NCBI GenBank assembly: GCA_037833965.1
Contig: AP031354.1
Location: forward strand, 30,606,001-30,670,000
DNA from: Marchantia polymorpha subsp. ruderalis
Taxonomy: Eukaryota > Streptophyta > Marchantiopsida > Marchantiales > Marchantiaceae
Reading direction: 5' to 3'
Length of the DNA stretch: 64,000 nucleotides
Shown here: positions 22,750-34,740 of the stretch, piece after piece
Position numbering within the stretch: the first letter of the stretch is position 1
How the letters are laid out: each line of letters opens with the position of its first letter
Program-made: the position numbers and the translations under genes
The notes under the pieces: generated by a model
What the model saw: only the letters and a program-made list of their open reading frames with translations
Databases searched by the model: none
Told to the model about the DNA's origin: nothing

Positions 22750-22906
22750 GATACGTCTAATGCAATGTCGGAGCTCTAGCTCTCCCACTTTGATCATACT
22801 AGGATTTTCATCAAAAATCTCCTTCAGCCATACCAATTGAGTGTGAAGAGCATGCTTGGACTTCTAAGTGGGAGAGCTAGAGCTCCGGCATTGCATTGGA
22901 CATATC
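22750..22906. repeat. 41-bp-arm inverted repeat, hairpin candidate
   Basis: Arm 22750-22790 pairs with 22866-22906 with three mismatches over 41 bases; the central 30 bases have one. The loop is 75 bases. The size and near-perfect stem fit a plant miRNA or siRNA precursor or a small fold-back element. No flanking direct repeat was seen. Confidence 0.75.
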
Positions 22907-23286
22907 AAGAAGGCTCACCAAGAATGGAGTAATGGTAGAATACTTCCTGTTGCACACATGTGGCATACAACCATGCTAGATAAGCCCAACTCATCATTGA
23001 GGAAAATTGACTTGGCTTGAAAAGTCAAAGGACAATAAACATCGTAAACCACAAAGATGACTTGAAACAAGAAAAAGATTCAAAGCTTCAATTGCAAATT
23101 TAGGAAAGGTAAAAAAAGTTACTTTGCAACTCAGATTGCAAAAAGACAAACGGAAGTAAAAAAAACTCAAAGTCGTATCAAACAATTCCTTCATGCAAGT
23201 GCAAATAAATACTTGCACTTGCACCCTGGAATTCGGTGGTCCATCCTGTGAATTCTCTCACACCCTGTGAATTCTTGCATTTGCAC

Positions 23287-23325
23287 CCTGGAACCTTCAC
23301 TCGAACATCGAATGAAGGTTCCAGG
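23287..23325. repeat. Fold-back at the break of the CHS fragment
   Basis: Arms at 23287-23304 and 23308-23325 pair with one mismatch over 18 bases around a 3-base loop. The right arm is genuine chalcone synthase coding sequence (YLEPSFDVR on the minus strand). The left arm begins exactly where homology stops. Confidence 0.85.
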
Positions 23326-23776
23326 TACGTGCACATTGAAGGATTGGCCTTCATAACGTCTTCGGTGCAATGGAAGTACCTCGTGTTGATTCTTGAATTA
23401 TTGCCTGAACAAGAAGAGACGTGGATATAAGTTCTCATTCTCCACATGAAACTTAAGAAGTCAAAGCGCACAATTTTGAGCTAGAATTGCAATGTCAATG
23501 AGCTTTCAGAGACAATTAGAGCACTCTATGCAACGATGATGATGGTAGAAGATGGAGAACAGCTGCAATGCTTACATATCCGGGCGAATTTGGCTTTGAG
23601 ATGAGTCTTGTCATTGGTGTTGGTGATATTGAAGAAGAAGTCCGGATATTCGCTTTGAGGATAATCCCTGGGGGAGTAGCTTTGCCAATGGCAAGAACTG
23701 TCGCTGGCCCTTCGGCCCTCTGGTGGCGGTAAGCGGTAGCTGTGCCGTTGTTGGCCATTTCTGCCACTGAACACAA
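23308..23776 (-). pseudogene. CHS: Chalcone synthase / type III polyketide synthase 5' fragment
   Basis: The start of a chalcone synthase-like gene (flavonoid pathway, type III PKS) on the minus strand. Exon 1 (about 23776-23576) reads QRAEGPATVLAIGKATPPG and then, after a 1-base deletion near 23660, PQSEYPDFFFNITNTNDK...KFARI. The intron (23575-23405) splits the Cys codon, which is the conserved CHS intron position. Exon 2 (23404-23308) reads RINTRYFHCTEDVMKANPSM and CTYLEPSFDVR. Homology then ends at a fold-back. The catalytic Cys, His and Asn are all missing. The retained intron shows it was copied from genomic DNA, not retroposed. It occurs only in the unit-1-specific DNA. Confidence 0.8.
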
Positions 23777-25225
23777 TTGTCAAACCCTCAGACTCAGCAC
23801 TCACGACAGATTGAAATTTGGAATGCCGGATTTGTGAGTTCGTTAGTCGTCTCAACAAGCAGCAGGGATACAATGCAAACAAATCCCCGCAGACCTGGAT
23901 GAGAACCGGCTGTCATGTTCGTATATATACCTTGCAAACTTACACTAAATGCTTCACTATATTATAAGTCTGATGTCATCGACAGGTGGATGAGTTTGAG
24001 TCTTCTAAGTCACGGCATGAGGACCGCAATATCTGCATCAGACCGGTGCTGTCAAACATGACAACATTGACCAAATGGTCATGGTCAGCCACAGTCCCCC
24101 GAATTTTTTTTTGCGCTGAAATTCCTTCCTCTCTCTTCTGATCTTAGAGTAAGACTCGTCCACCTACGAGGAAGGACCTTCTCCAAAGCGAGAGACTTGG
24201 ACATGTTGAACCTCCTTACTTTATAAATTGTACGAGACCGTATGTGAAGGAATGAGCAGACTCATGCTATCCACGTGAATGCATAGTAGAGAATCTGCTT
24301 CAATTGTTTGCAATGGATTATTTTCTTTGAAGACAAACAGATAGACTTGCGTTGGCTTTTGAAATTTGATTCTTTCGTAAACCCGATGCATGCGAACAAC
24401 TTTGCGCAACTAGTCTCGCAAGCAAAGTAAGAAAGAGTGTTAATATATACATCATCCAGAGTATTCAGATAGCATATGAGAAATAATTCATTTCTCTATT
24501 TGTGAGCTGGAGAAATAATTCATTTCTCTATCCCGGTCCCCATTTGTAGGACTCTTAGATTCCTGTGGACTCGAGCGGAGTCCTGTGTCAACCCACCAAG
24601 ATCTAGTCTTCATGGTCCCAGTCACAGCACCAAGAGGTCAAAAATGCAGCGAGGGCGAAGCTATATAATGTGCGGAAATTCAGAACTCTACTGCAACGCC
24701 CTACGTGGTTCTGTGTCTCGATCAGGCCCGCTCTGTCTGCTTTCTTTCTGCGGACAGCACTGTCAGAGTGAATTATCTTCCTCTCAGAGCGACAGCTTCA
24801 TGCGAGCTGCGAGGCATCGGAGTCCGAGCCTTCTTTCAAACAAGCGTGGCAATGGCTCTTGCTCCACCTCATTCACACTCCTCGTCCGTGGCGACCTTCG
24901 AAGAGTCTCCACTTCCAAATCTCTTGTACAACAGCCTCGCACGATGACTCCGTTCATCATTTCAGCGCTCGGCTGAAAGGCTGGCAGACGGGCTCGACGC
25001 GATGATTCGGTAGACGATGTAGATCAGTTCAATAAGCTTCAATCCGGAGCTCTGGAGTCATGATGAGCGAAGTCTTCTCGTCCAACTTTCAGGAGATCCA
25101 AATTACCACTGCGAAGGGCGGAGAGTAAGGCACTCGGTGAAGTACTGCCTGAGCCTCATGGCGAAGAGTGCTCACGACCTTAGGATCCGCTGCACTGGGC
25201 GAAAGCAGCCCGGGCCACTCCTCCC
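23777..25225. other. Right part of unit-1-specific DNA
   Basis: No gene recognised. At 24478-24533 the block gagaaataattcatttctctat, itself an inverted repeat, occurs twice in tandem. ORFs at 24644-24976 and 24705-24947 overlap in different frames and match nothing I know. The segment ends where the PAL fragment shared with units 2 and 3 begins. Confidence 0.4.
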
Positions 25226-25815
25226 AGGGGCCGACTTGGTGCACAAATTTCACGACACCGAGGAGGTTCTGATCCAGGGATTCACGCTCATGGTGGCCCA
25301 GGCCGGACGTGACGGTGGTGCTCGGACGATCGGTGCACCGAATTCTCGGGGGCTACTCGGGAATTCGGTGGTCCATCCTGCAGACGTTGCAGACATTCCT
25401 CGGCAAGCGCATCGACGGGCCGCCCCGACTCCAAAGCCGCGACCGAGACCGGCGACGTCGTGACGGCACACGACGCTCTGAAGCTCGTGGGGCGGCTGAA
25501 GCCGTTCGCTCTTCAACACAAGGATGGCCTGGTGGCCACGTGCTGGCGCTCGTGGCCGAGGTGGCGCTTCGCCTCGATTTGATTCGGTAACGACAGCGCG
25601 CTCATTGACGTGGCCCGCGACTGGGCCGTCCACGGTGGCAACTTCCAGGGGACGCCCATCGACGATGTCTGGTCGCCCACGCTCTCGGCGACGCGAGCAA
25701 CGATCAGAGCTACAGCATCTTCAGCCGGATCTCCGTGCTCGAGCAGCAGGTGCAAATCGAGCTCAAATTGCCGATTGCTGGAGCTCTATTGCCCTTATTC
25801 GATCTTGAGCAAGTG
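25226..25815 (+). pseudogene. PAL: Phenylalanine ammonia-lyase fragment, unit 1
   Basis: Degenerate piece of an aromatic ammonia-lyase, probably plant PAL (entry enzyme of phenylpropanoid metabolism). Recognisable islands in different frames are GYSGIRWSILQTL (about 25350-25390), TAHDALKLVGRLKPFALQHKDGL-like text (about 25460-25525) and [25 protein letters not shown] (about 25590-25663). The intervening active-site region is missing and the frame shifts at least twice, so it is a pseudogene. Relative to units 2 and 3 it has lost part of the segment after GTPID. The sequence between the last island and 25815 is not PAL-like. Confidence 0.7.
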
Positions 25816-27105
25816 AGGCTATTCTATTGCTACTTATGGGTGCATAATTTTGAATACGGTTTGAAATCATTTTGATTCATACGTAGAAACTGCATCCCTA
25901 AAAAAATAATTCGAAGCTGGAGACTGCGGTAATGCGGTTTATATGGAGTTTAACAAATTGGGAGCCAAATACATCCACGGTTGGATGTTGCAATTTGATT
26001 CAGTCCATGTAATGAACCACATTGCACAAGGAAATCAAAGTCAAACATAGCAATTGTGACATCTACAGAGTGAGCAAGGGTGTCAACGCTGTTGGAACAG
26101 GGTTTATGTCGGTTTGAAGTAGAAGCCATAGGAGACATGAAAACCATCGGTCGGCAATCGTTGTCAGTGCGAGGGAATCTACAACAGGATTGTACAAGGA
26201 GTAGAGCGCAGAGTGAAGGTGGGAGTTGATGCAGATGCCTTCCACAATTCGAATGTAAGACAGTCGCGATGACGATAACAGCGCAAGAAGTGAGAAGGAG
26301 CAATCCTTGATTGGTTACGTTTTGGTCAAATTCTCCGGTGAAAATTGTCAAATCGAAGAACACTCTTCAAATCGTGACCGAGTTAGATAATTATGTGTAA
26401 ATAGACCACTTCACCTCGTAAGAATACGAGCAAACTCTTCGTTATTTCAGGAAGCAGCGTGAAACAACTGCACTCCTGCGATCCTTTGTGTAACTTTGTC
26501 GTTCCAATGATGAATTGGTCTGGAAACTGGAGGCGAGGTGAGTGGAGACCCAGCATAAACTTACGATGGAGGGCTCACATGATTCGGAGCAATCTTCTTC
26601 GAACTTGCAGGAGCTAGAAGTAGATTTCCTAACTGAAGCTCTGGCGATTTGTTTCCGAGTGCAGAGTTCTGAATCTAAACTCAACCTACGGGAAAGACTG
26701 GGACTTGACTGAAGTACACGGGAAGCTAAGAGAGTCAATTGGACACGAAAGCAGGAGAACACAAAATCCAAAGCCAAGTACACAAGCACACTCAGAGCAA
26801 CCTCCAGACGAGTTAGATGCAGCTGAGAGATAAAGCAAAATACCCAAGGCGTTCATCTGGATGACAAGACAGCGTCCAATTTAGCACCAAAGGCCAGATT
26901 ACCGAGGTTCACCACTTTGAATCTTCACCAAGACTCAAATCCGACGCTTACGAATAGAGCGCTCTTTTCTCTGCCAACCTTCACTCCGCTGCTTTCATCA
27001 CTCCTTTGCAGAACTGTACAATTGGGACCCCACTCTAAATCGAAGAGCCATAGCCATCCGAACACAGAAATCCCAAAACTTCCGCCCCACTAACAATGAG
27101 AGTTC
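25816..27105. other. Spacer downstream of HNL gene 2
   Basis: Conserved at 40757-42598 and 56901-58827. Minus-strand ORFs of 137 aa (26363-25950) and 115 aa (26789-26442) persist in several copies, but with many amino-acid changes and a break in unit 3. I do not recognise them. A 46-bp tandem duplication (around aacttccgcc...ttctcaattgat) lies at about 27070-27165 and overlaps the end of gene 2. Confidence 0.4.
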
Positions 27106-30100
27106 TCAATTGATCTCCGCCAAAACTTCCGCCGCACTAACAATGAGAGTTCTCAATTGATCCCCGGCATAGGCCCATCTCGCGAATTCCAAAAAAGGCT
27201 CCAGGTGAAGTTCTACTCCAAACGCTATCATCCGGCTATGAATGCATACTTTGGTGCTCTTCGGAACCCCGAAGTAGTTAAGACTGGGACACTCGAGGAT
27301 TTCTAATGTGGACAGGTTGGCCAGATTGCCGAACGATTCCGGGAATTTTTGGATGATGTTGCAGCCCAGCATCGTCAAGTGCGACAACTGTGAAAGCTGC
27401 CCAAAAGTATCCGGCAAGGCTTGGAGTCTCTCCATATCTTCAAGCTTCAGGACCCGCAGACTAGCGAGACGGCCGAAGCTCTCAGGCAGTTCTAAGATTT
27501 TCCCTCCAAGTATCTCCAGGCTTTGTAGCTGGGACAGATTTCCGAAGCTCTCAGGCAGTTTTGAGATATCACTCCATCTTAGCATCAGGCTTTGTAGTTG
27601 GGACAGATTTCCGAAGCTCTCAGGCAGTTCTGAGATATCACTCCTACTTATTTCCAGGCTTTGTAGCTGGGACAGATTTCCGAAGCTCTCAGGCAGTTTT
27701 GAGATATCACTCCTACCTATTACCAGGCTTTGTAGCTGGGACAGATTTCCGAAGCTCTCAGGCAGTTCTGAGATTTTCTTTCCCCCTATTACCAGGCTTT
27801 GTAGCTGGGACAGATTTCCGAAGCTCTCAGGCAGTTCTGAGATTTTCTTTCCCCCTATTACCAGGCTTTGTAGCTGGGACAGATTTCCGAAGCTCTCAGG
27901 CAGTTTTGAGATATCACTCCCACTTATTTCCAGGCTTTGTAGCTGGGACAGATTTCCGAAGCTCTCAGGCAGTTTTGAGATATCACTCAATCTTATTATC
28001 AGGCTTTGTAGTTGGGACAGATTTCCGAAGCTCTCAGGCAGTTTTGAGATATCACTCTCACCTATTACCAGGCTTTGTAGCTGGGACAGATTTCCGAAGC
28101 TCTCAGGCAGTTTTGAGATATCACTCCATCTTATTATCAGGCTTTGTAGTTGGGACAGATTTCCAAAGCTCTCAGGCAGTTTTGAGATATCACTCCAATA
28201 TATATTCAGGCTTTGTAGCTGGGACAGATTTCCGAAGCTCTCAGGCAGTTTTGAGATATCACTCCCACTTATTTCCAGGCTTTGTAGCTGGGACAGATTT
28301 CCGAAGCTCTCAGGCAGTTCTGAGATTGTACTCGCTCTTATTATCAGGCTTTCTAGCTTGGACAGATTTCCGAATCCATCCGGCAATGCTTTCAAACTCC
28401 AACAGAATTTAAGTTTCAAAGACTGCAGTCGTGAGAGCCCTCCAAAAGCTTCGGGGAGTGAACAAAGTCTCTTGCACCAGGTAAATGTAAGATGACGAAG
28501 CCTGGGAAGTTGTCCGAATGCTTCGGGAAGACCTTGGAAGAGGCAGCCTGCGAATTTCATAACTTCAAGGTTTTGAAAGTCACTGACGGTTGTTGGCAAA
28601 CATGTGAGCGGTGCCGTCAAGTCCAGAATAGCCAAACTTCTCGCGAGCCCTCGGTCTACCAGGTTATGAAGATTGTTCACTTCTCCACGGAGTCGAAGAA
28701 GGGTCAGATTCTTTGGAAGCTTGCCACCTACTTCATTCAACATCAACTCCTTGGAATCCAAATATTGCAGCTTCTTCATCTGGCCAATATCTCTCGAGTC
28801 GAGGAGCATCGAGTGTTCAAGTCGTAGCGCTATGACCTCCTGCACCAAAACACCCAGGGCCTAGTTCACATCCCAGGCCACAAATTATAGTCCATGATCT
28901 AAACTTGACCTACCAGACTTGTAGCATGTCATTTGATCAAGGCCATCGAGTCTTCAGGTTCAAAGTCAATGCCATTCTTAACACAAAAGTCCAAATTGAG
29001 TGAAGAGGAGCATCCGTTATAGATCACAGGCCAGGTATTTGACAACTAGACGCTTCTCGTTTCAAAGTCCAGATAGGGTCAGGATGAGCAAACCCAGTAA
29101 CGCGGTGAGAGACTATATAACGTGATGAATATACCGACAACAAGACAAAGAGAGAAAGTGCGCTATCAATGACATAATGAAAGTAAAGTTGTTTGATCCC
29201 TAAGGGAATTTCTAGGAGTAGCAAAACCAGTGCGTTGATTGTTTTGAATTACGTTTAAGAAGGAAAGGCTGTGACTTTATAAAATTATATTGCTGATTTC
29301 TCACAGAAGCACGGTGACTGACAATGAAGTGCTTCGAAAAAACATTTATGAAGGAAAGGCAGAGGATCTACTCTGACAATTTCTTGGGTTCAAGAATGTA
29401 GTACGATGACCAACATGAAGGGCAGTGAAGCTTTGAAATGATTGTGTACAAGAAGTCAATAAAAAAGTTCAGAAAAAAAACCCGACCAAACAATGACATG
29501 CCTCAGTTGACGTGAATTTCAATGCTCTACAACAACAACCGATATCCGACATGGGAGTACTATAGAGAGGAGACGGGACCTTGAAAGTCGAAGTAACATA
29601 ATCTCGTACCTCAATAGGTGTTCCCATACCAGTGCTTGATGAGCCTGGATCATTGGAATAGAACTGTCCTTCTGTAATCCTCTCATTGTAATTTGAGGAA
29701 TTAAACCTCGAAGGAACATTTTTGGGAGTCCAAGTCCTACATCTGCCACCTGTTCCCCATCCTGAAGCCAACCTAATTCCGAGAGACCTCAATTGCTCAT
29801 GCATTTGTATACTTTTCTCTTCCTTTACATTGTAGACAAGAGACAAGTCTACCAGAGTCTCCCATCGGAGATCTTCGAGGCCATAGAGCACACGCCAGCA
29901 AGCCTTAGCTTCTCGAAGCTTCCAGGTGGAATTGCTGAAGAATGACGCAGCATCAAGGAACATATTTTTCTCTTGACTACCCAAACGGTCGTAAGAAACT
30001 CTCAATTTTGCCCATAACTGGTCATCCAAACTCACTACGTTTTCTGCTTCATCTAGAGCGTGGAGACACTGCATCCATATGCTTTCACTGACTTTCGTCT

Positions 30101-32120
30101 TTAGATACTTGCCTATCACCTCTAGGGTTAATGGTAGTCCATCACATTTCGCGACGATCTTGTGTACCCATTCCTTCAGTGAAGGACTCGGTTCGGTCGG
30201 ATACGGAAATGCGTAGCTCATAAATAACTTTGTGGAGCTCTCGGGATTCAAGAATTTCACATCAAACACGCGTGAATCTAAACTGTTCAAAATGTTTCTA
30301 TCTCTACAGGTAACAATGTAACGACTGTTTGCGCAATCGTTCTTCGAAACTATGTCCTGGAGAAATGCAACATGACTACCATTGTCAATGTCATCCAGAA
30401 CAAGGAGAAGTGTTTGCTGTCTCAAATCAGTCGGTTTCCATTTTTCCACTCCTTGTGTAAGCTGTTTGCCAAGATGATGCATCGAGGAATACACTTTGTC
30501 TTCTATCTCCTTGGTATTTTTCATGTCCGTACATCTCGGAATGAAACAAGTGTATTCATATTCAGCACACAACTCATTGAACAACAGCTTTGCGAGAGTT
30601 GTTTTCCCTACTCCTCCCATGCCGCAAAGAGCAACTGCTGCTGGACCTGTGCGTAAAATGTTTTGAACCTCTACAAGTAAGTCAGAATGTAGGCTCATAG
30701 CCATTTTCGGCACCGTCTGGAGATTATCAGGAAGTCTTCTCCTGTTCACCTATATCCAATCACAGTAGCCAAACGCAGTTCAGATTTGTAGGTTAGGAAG
30801 AATCTCACTCAACTAGAATGAACTCTTGCTTGAAAGCCACAATTTGAAATCTTGTTGACAGGGATCTAGTTATCGACGGACGCCCACAATAAACTCGTGT
30901 CGTTTCTTGAACCTACTTTGGCTCTCATACATCTGAAAGAGGATCTCATGTGCTAATGTTTGCTTTTATTGAGGAACAATTGCTATTGCCAAGACAGAGT
31001 ACATGTTCGTGTGCGCAACCTTATTGCTTTGCAGGAACGATGTCAACCGTATGTAAGTATTTGAAGTCCTGCTCTCGGGCTGGTAGAGAGAGATATGATC
31101 CTCAAGCTCCACAGTGAAGTCACCGTACCGAGCTGAAGCCTCAACTACAATCATCTCACGGCTAACTGCAACAGCATTCCGAGACTCTGCATCCTAAACT
31201 TCGGAACAGGTTGGAACAAACCACTGGTCAGACTAGTAATCTGAAAATCTTGTATGGTGGATGGATTTCCAAAAGTGAAACTGGGATTCGGCAAACTTCA
31301 TGAAACCCATTGAGATCTATTGTGAGTGATATCCAAACAATCTCATAAAAGTACTGGGTTACAAACTATGATATTTTGAGGCAGAATTAATGCTGCTGTT
31401 TCAGCAGGTTAGAATCAAGAGGATAAAAGTAAAGAACAAACATGTCAGTCTCACCCTCACTAGCATGAACGTAGTAGGTCTCGATTCTCCGACTCCAGCA
31501 ATGCTCCACTTGTAGGACAAACGTAAAGCATCAAAATTTTCATGAAGGCGACCTGATTCTGCGCAAAGCAGCTTGACATAGTCGAGTAGAGGGCTAGCGT
31601 CCTTTAGTTTTGTTCCATTTGGAGTGAAGAATGATGAACTTCCATGGTGCGGCGTTCCATAGAAGAAAATTCCTGTGACAGAGTTGAGAAAGCGAGCTAT
31701 TTGTTTGTCAGAGCGGTGCAAGCTTTCGCTGAAGTGTGCTTGGACGCACAATTGTTTGATCACAAGGCCTCCGTAACTATGACCTACGAGTATAACTGGA
31801 CGCCAAGGATGCTGCCCCACCTTCGCAATTATAAGATTATACATCAAACTTTCGGCTGTGAGGTAGAGGTCTAATCTTCCATGCGTTGGTGATGTACTGA
31901 TAGAAGCATCGTACTCGACAGAGAGAATCCGAGCTCCCGGAAACTCTTGCGGGATCCAGGTCTGCGGCCATACTTCCTTGTGAGAACCGCTTGATATCCA
32001 TGTTGATAAGTGAGGTACAGAGGTGTGTGACGATTGTAGGCCGTGAAAGAATACAACGTCCAGCACTGATTCAACTCCTGGGTTGTAAAGTTCGTACACG
32101 GAGTCGCTTAACTGATACAT
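27106..32120 (-). CDS. HNL-class immune receptor, gene 2 (intact)
   Basis: Complete hydrolase-NB-ARC-LRR receptor, about 1222 aa. Proposed exons, all phase 0: 32120-31461, 31154-31020, 30749-29610, 28839-27106. The hydrolase has HG, GHSYGG (Ser about 115), YGTPHHG and EDHIS, so a working hydrolase is plausible. The NB-ARC has P-loop GMGGVGKTT (about 308-316), LVLDDID, SRYIVTCRD, CDGLPL and MHEQLRSLG. The LRR exon has three divergent leading repeats (LPEAFGQL, LPEAFGGL, LPDGFGNL), 12 near-identical LPESFGNLSQLQ modules and three divergent trailing ones. Exon 2 lacks 9 bases present in the other genes (SFLQSNK instead of SFLQRLQSNK). The C-terminal tail after SRMIAFGVEL differs from genes 3 and 4 because of local deletions. 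Confidence 0.88.
27488..28315 (-). repeat. LRR module array of gene 2, 12 copies
   Basis: Twelve 69-bp modules. After the fixed core the variable text reads EISGSD, NIYWSD, IIRWSD, VIGESD, IIRLSD, EISGSD, VIGGKK (twice), VIGRSD, EISRSD, MLRWSD, EILGGK, in protein order. The differences cluster in about 12 bases per module. Confidence 0.9.
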
Positions 32121-33116
32121 CAGATGCAGATCAGATCAGCAATCAAACAACCTGGACCGATCTTACCTAATGCAGCTCTGAGATTCTTAGATTTCAAGAC
32201 AAAATTGGATATAGCGCAAACACGTTCCAGAACTGCTAAACCCTAAACTGCTATACTGTACTTTGCATAGATTATTGCGATTTCCTTACCCTCGAAGTGG
32301 AAGTGGCCGAACACGCAGGGGGCAGAGACATTGTATTTAACTTGCGTAATCGACGCCCGCCCGCTCTAGAAGCACGATAGAGAGCATGCGATATATTTGA
32401 TTCTCCTCCTCGTCAGTAGAGAAACGCTAATACAAGTGCACGAAAATCACATTCATCAGACGGAGCTTTGTGATGTCGCTCAATTGAAATCCTCAATCCC
32501 TCCAGACCATCCCATATGTGCAAGCAGAAATTGCCTTCTCTGCTAGAGTCTTTCTTGTGTGGGTGAGTTTCTGAGTCTCCTCGGGAAGCCTTTTGGGCCA
32601 ATGGTACGCGGTCCAGCTCACATAGACCAGTGAGCTTCAAAACCGTGCGTGGAATCGCGGAGTATCTTTTGACTTTTGAGTCATTCTCAGAAGGTTCTCG
32701 TTTGACTTTCCTATATTCAATAATTATGTACAAGAGTTGAACGTTTTAGCCTCGGGCAGCACACAGTCAACGATCTTTAAAGTGGACTTGAAGATTGCCT
32801 TATCTTGCTTTCTTCGAAGTTCTCCAGCCGAGTGAATTCTGTGTAAAGAAGAAAGTGAAGCGGCAGCAAAGCACGCGGATTATGGTGCGGAAAGGTCAAA
32901 AGGTGAAAACTGCAATTGCAGGAACAGCCGACAGGCTCGTGCACAGGAACAGGTCGGCTGCCTGCTAAATCCTCAAGCACTGTACCGATAATAGTCCGAG
33001 GCAATTTGACTCGATCGTATCGTTTCGTTCTTGTCAAACCAAATCCTTGTGTAACTACACAAGGATTTGAATTCCTTCAACGAATGACCTTGAATTCATT
33101 CTCCATTTACTGACAG
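32121..33116. promoter_or_regulatory. Upstream region of HNL gene 2
   Basis: Near-identical to the corresponding region of units 1 and 3. A telo-box-like AAACCCTAA is at 32238-32246. It keeps the longer 106-aa minus-strand ORF (32733-32413) and lacks the fold-back seen at 4927 in unit 1. Confidence 0.45.
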
Positions 33117-34740
33117 ATATCTGTGTACTCATGTGCACATGACAATTCCATGTCGGCAACTGTTGTCTGGGGGGATGAAGGACTTGCTCTCGTGTATGAA
33201 TCATGGTACAAAACACGACGCACTCGAACTTGGATGATTGCACCTGGGAATCTTGAAGCAGAAGGGCGTCATCTTTTTGATCGCTCATCAGAAGATGTCT
33301 ACGCAGATCCTGGTTCACCCATGCTTCGCAGAATTTCTCTTGGAACGTACGTTCTTGCAGGTGTCAAAGATGCTGATGGCAAGAAGAGACTGCTCCTGAA
33401 TGGAAGTGGCGCGACCCCAGAAGGCAATATCCCTTTCTTGGATCTGCTGGAAATGTAAGAATAATATAAAATTTCATCATTGCTTAGGCCTTTGTCGCCT
33501 TCATGCTCATTCATGTAACAAGCCTGCCAGGAGAATTGTGAGTTCCTCCACCAGGGCTTTCTGATCTTTGCAGTCCAGTTATATCGGAGCCTCCGTTACG
33601 AACAGGGGACTTACCTTCGATACTTTTCTCAATTGTTTCAGTTGGTGGCTACTATCCTTACTATGTACGCTTTCCCCTCTGGTTCTAGTGTGGGCATCCA
33701 AGGCTTGACTGCAAGAAAGTGATAATTAAAACTCAGCGGTCCTATGATTTCTAAGTTCTGGTTGGTTTGGCAGCGAGTCAGGTGAAAAACAGAGAATCTG
33801 GGAAAGCAGCAAGGAGACTTATTTCGAGACAGTCCTAGCTTTGATGTCAGATCAGTTGGATGGAGATCTGGAACTGAACAAGTTACATATTTTGGTCTCA
33901 AAGGAATCTCAAACCGAACCACCTCAGTATTATCTGCGATCCTGGCCTGAGCAAACTGTCTGTCAAATTACAGACTTCCCTCATCCGTATCCTCAAATAG
34001 CTAATCTGAAGAAGGAGATTATACGATACGAACGGAGCGATGGTGTGCAACTTAAAGCAAATTTGTATTTACCTCCAGCGTATGACCCGGCTACTGATGG
34101 GCCACTGCTAATGTGGGCATACCCAAGGGAATTCAAGAGCAAAGATAACGCTGGCCAGATGAAAGGATCACCTCATAGTTTTGCAGGCATTGGATCTACT
34201 TCAGCATTGTTGTGGTTGGCTAGAAGGTAAGCAAGCCAAGTGGTGAAGGCAGCAACAGAGGAAACTTTCTATGCTGTGGAATCCTTGGTTTTGTATTCTC
34301 ATGTGCTTGAATTAATGTTTTCTGTTTGTTTCGGGTAGATTTGCTATTCTGGATGGTCCGACCATGCCCATCATTGGCGAAGGAGACGAGGAGGCCAATG
34401 ACAGGTGAAATTCATCTTGTTTAGAGAATGGATGGTATAGTTTTACACGATTACCTGATTTTCAATAAGTAACGCAATTGGTTCTCGTGGAAACGATGTT
34501 TTCAAATCAACCATAGTGTATATTTAACTATCACAAGTCATAGTTCGTACATGTTCAGTAAGCTAGATGTTGTGTTTAGGTAATTCATATTCTTCTCAGG
34601 TTATGCCACTCTTGATTCTGCAATGAACTGCAGCATACCCAGAGATGTATGTCATTCTCTTGCTGAAGGAATAATCTCAAGAATGATTTGGATATTGTGA
34701 AGTAAATATGGAGCCTTTGTGCTTGACTGCAGGTACGTGG
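33117..34740 (+). pseudogene. CGEP: Chloroplast glutamyl endopeptidase fragment, unit 2
   Basis: Same internal fragment as in unit 1. Proposed exons are 33117-33454, 33774-34226 and 34339-34404, with a possible stub at 34733-34740. Frames and splice sites are open throughout. An in-frame 6-base deletion shortens GPLPLLMWAY to GPLLMWAY, and there are several substitutions (for example RHLFDRSSED for RKLFGRSSED). The catalytic domain is absent. Confidence 0.85.

Noticed and set aside
27308..28495. Plus-strand 395-aa ORF with SWDRFPKLSGS repeats (also at 42800 and 58904)
   Set aside because: A second antisense frame of the same LRR exons; there is no independent start, splice or family evidence.
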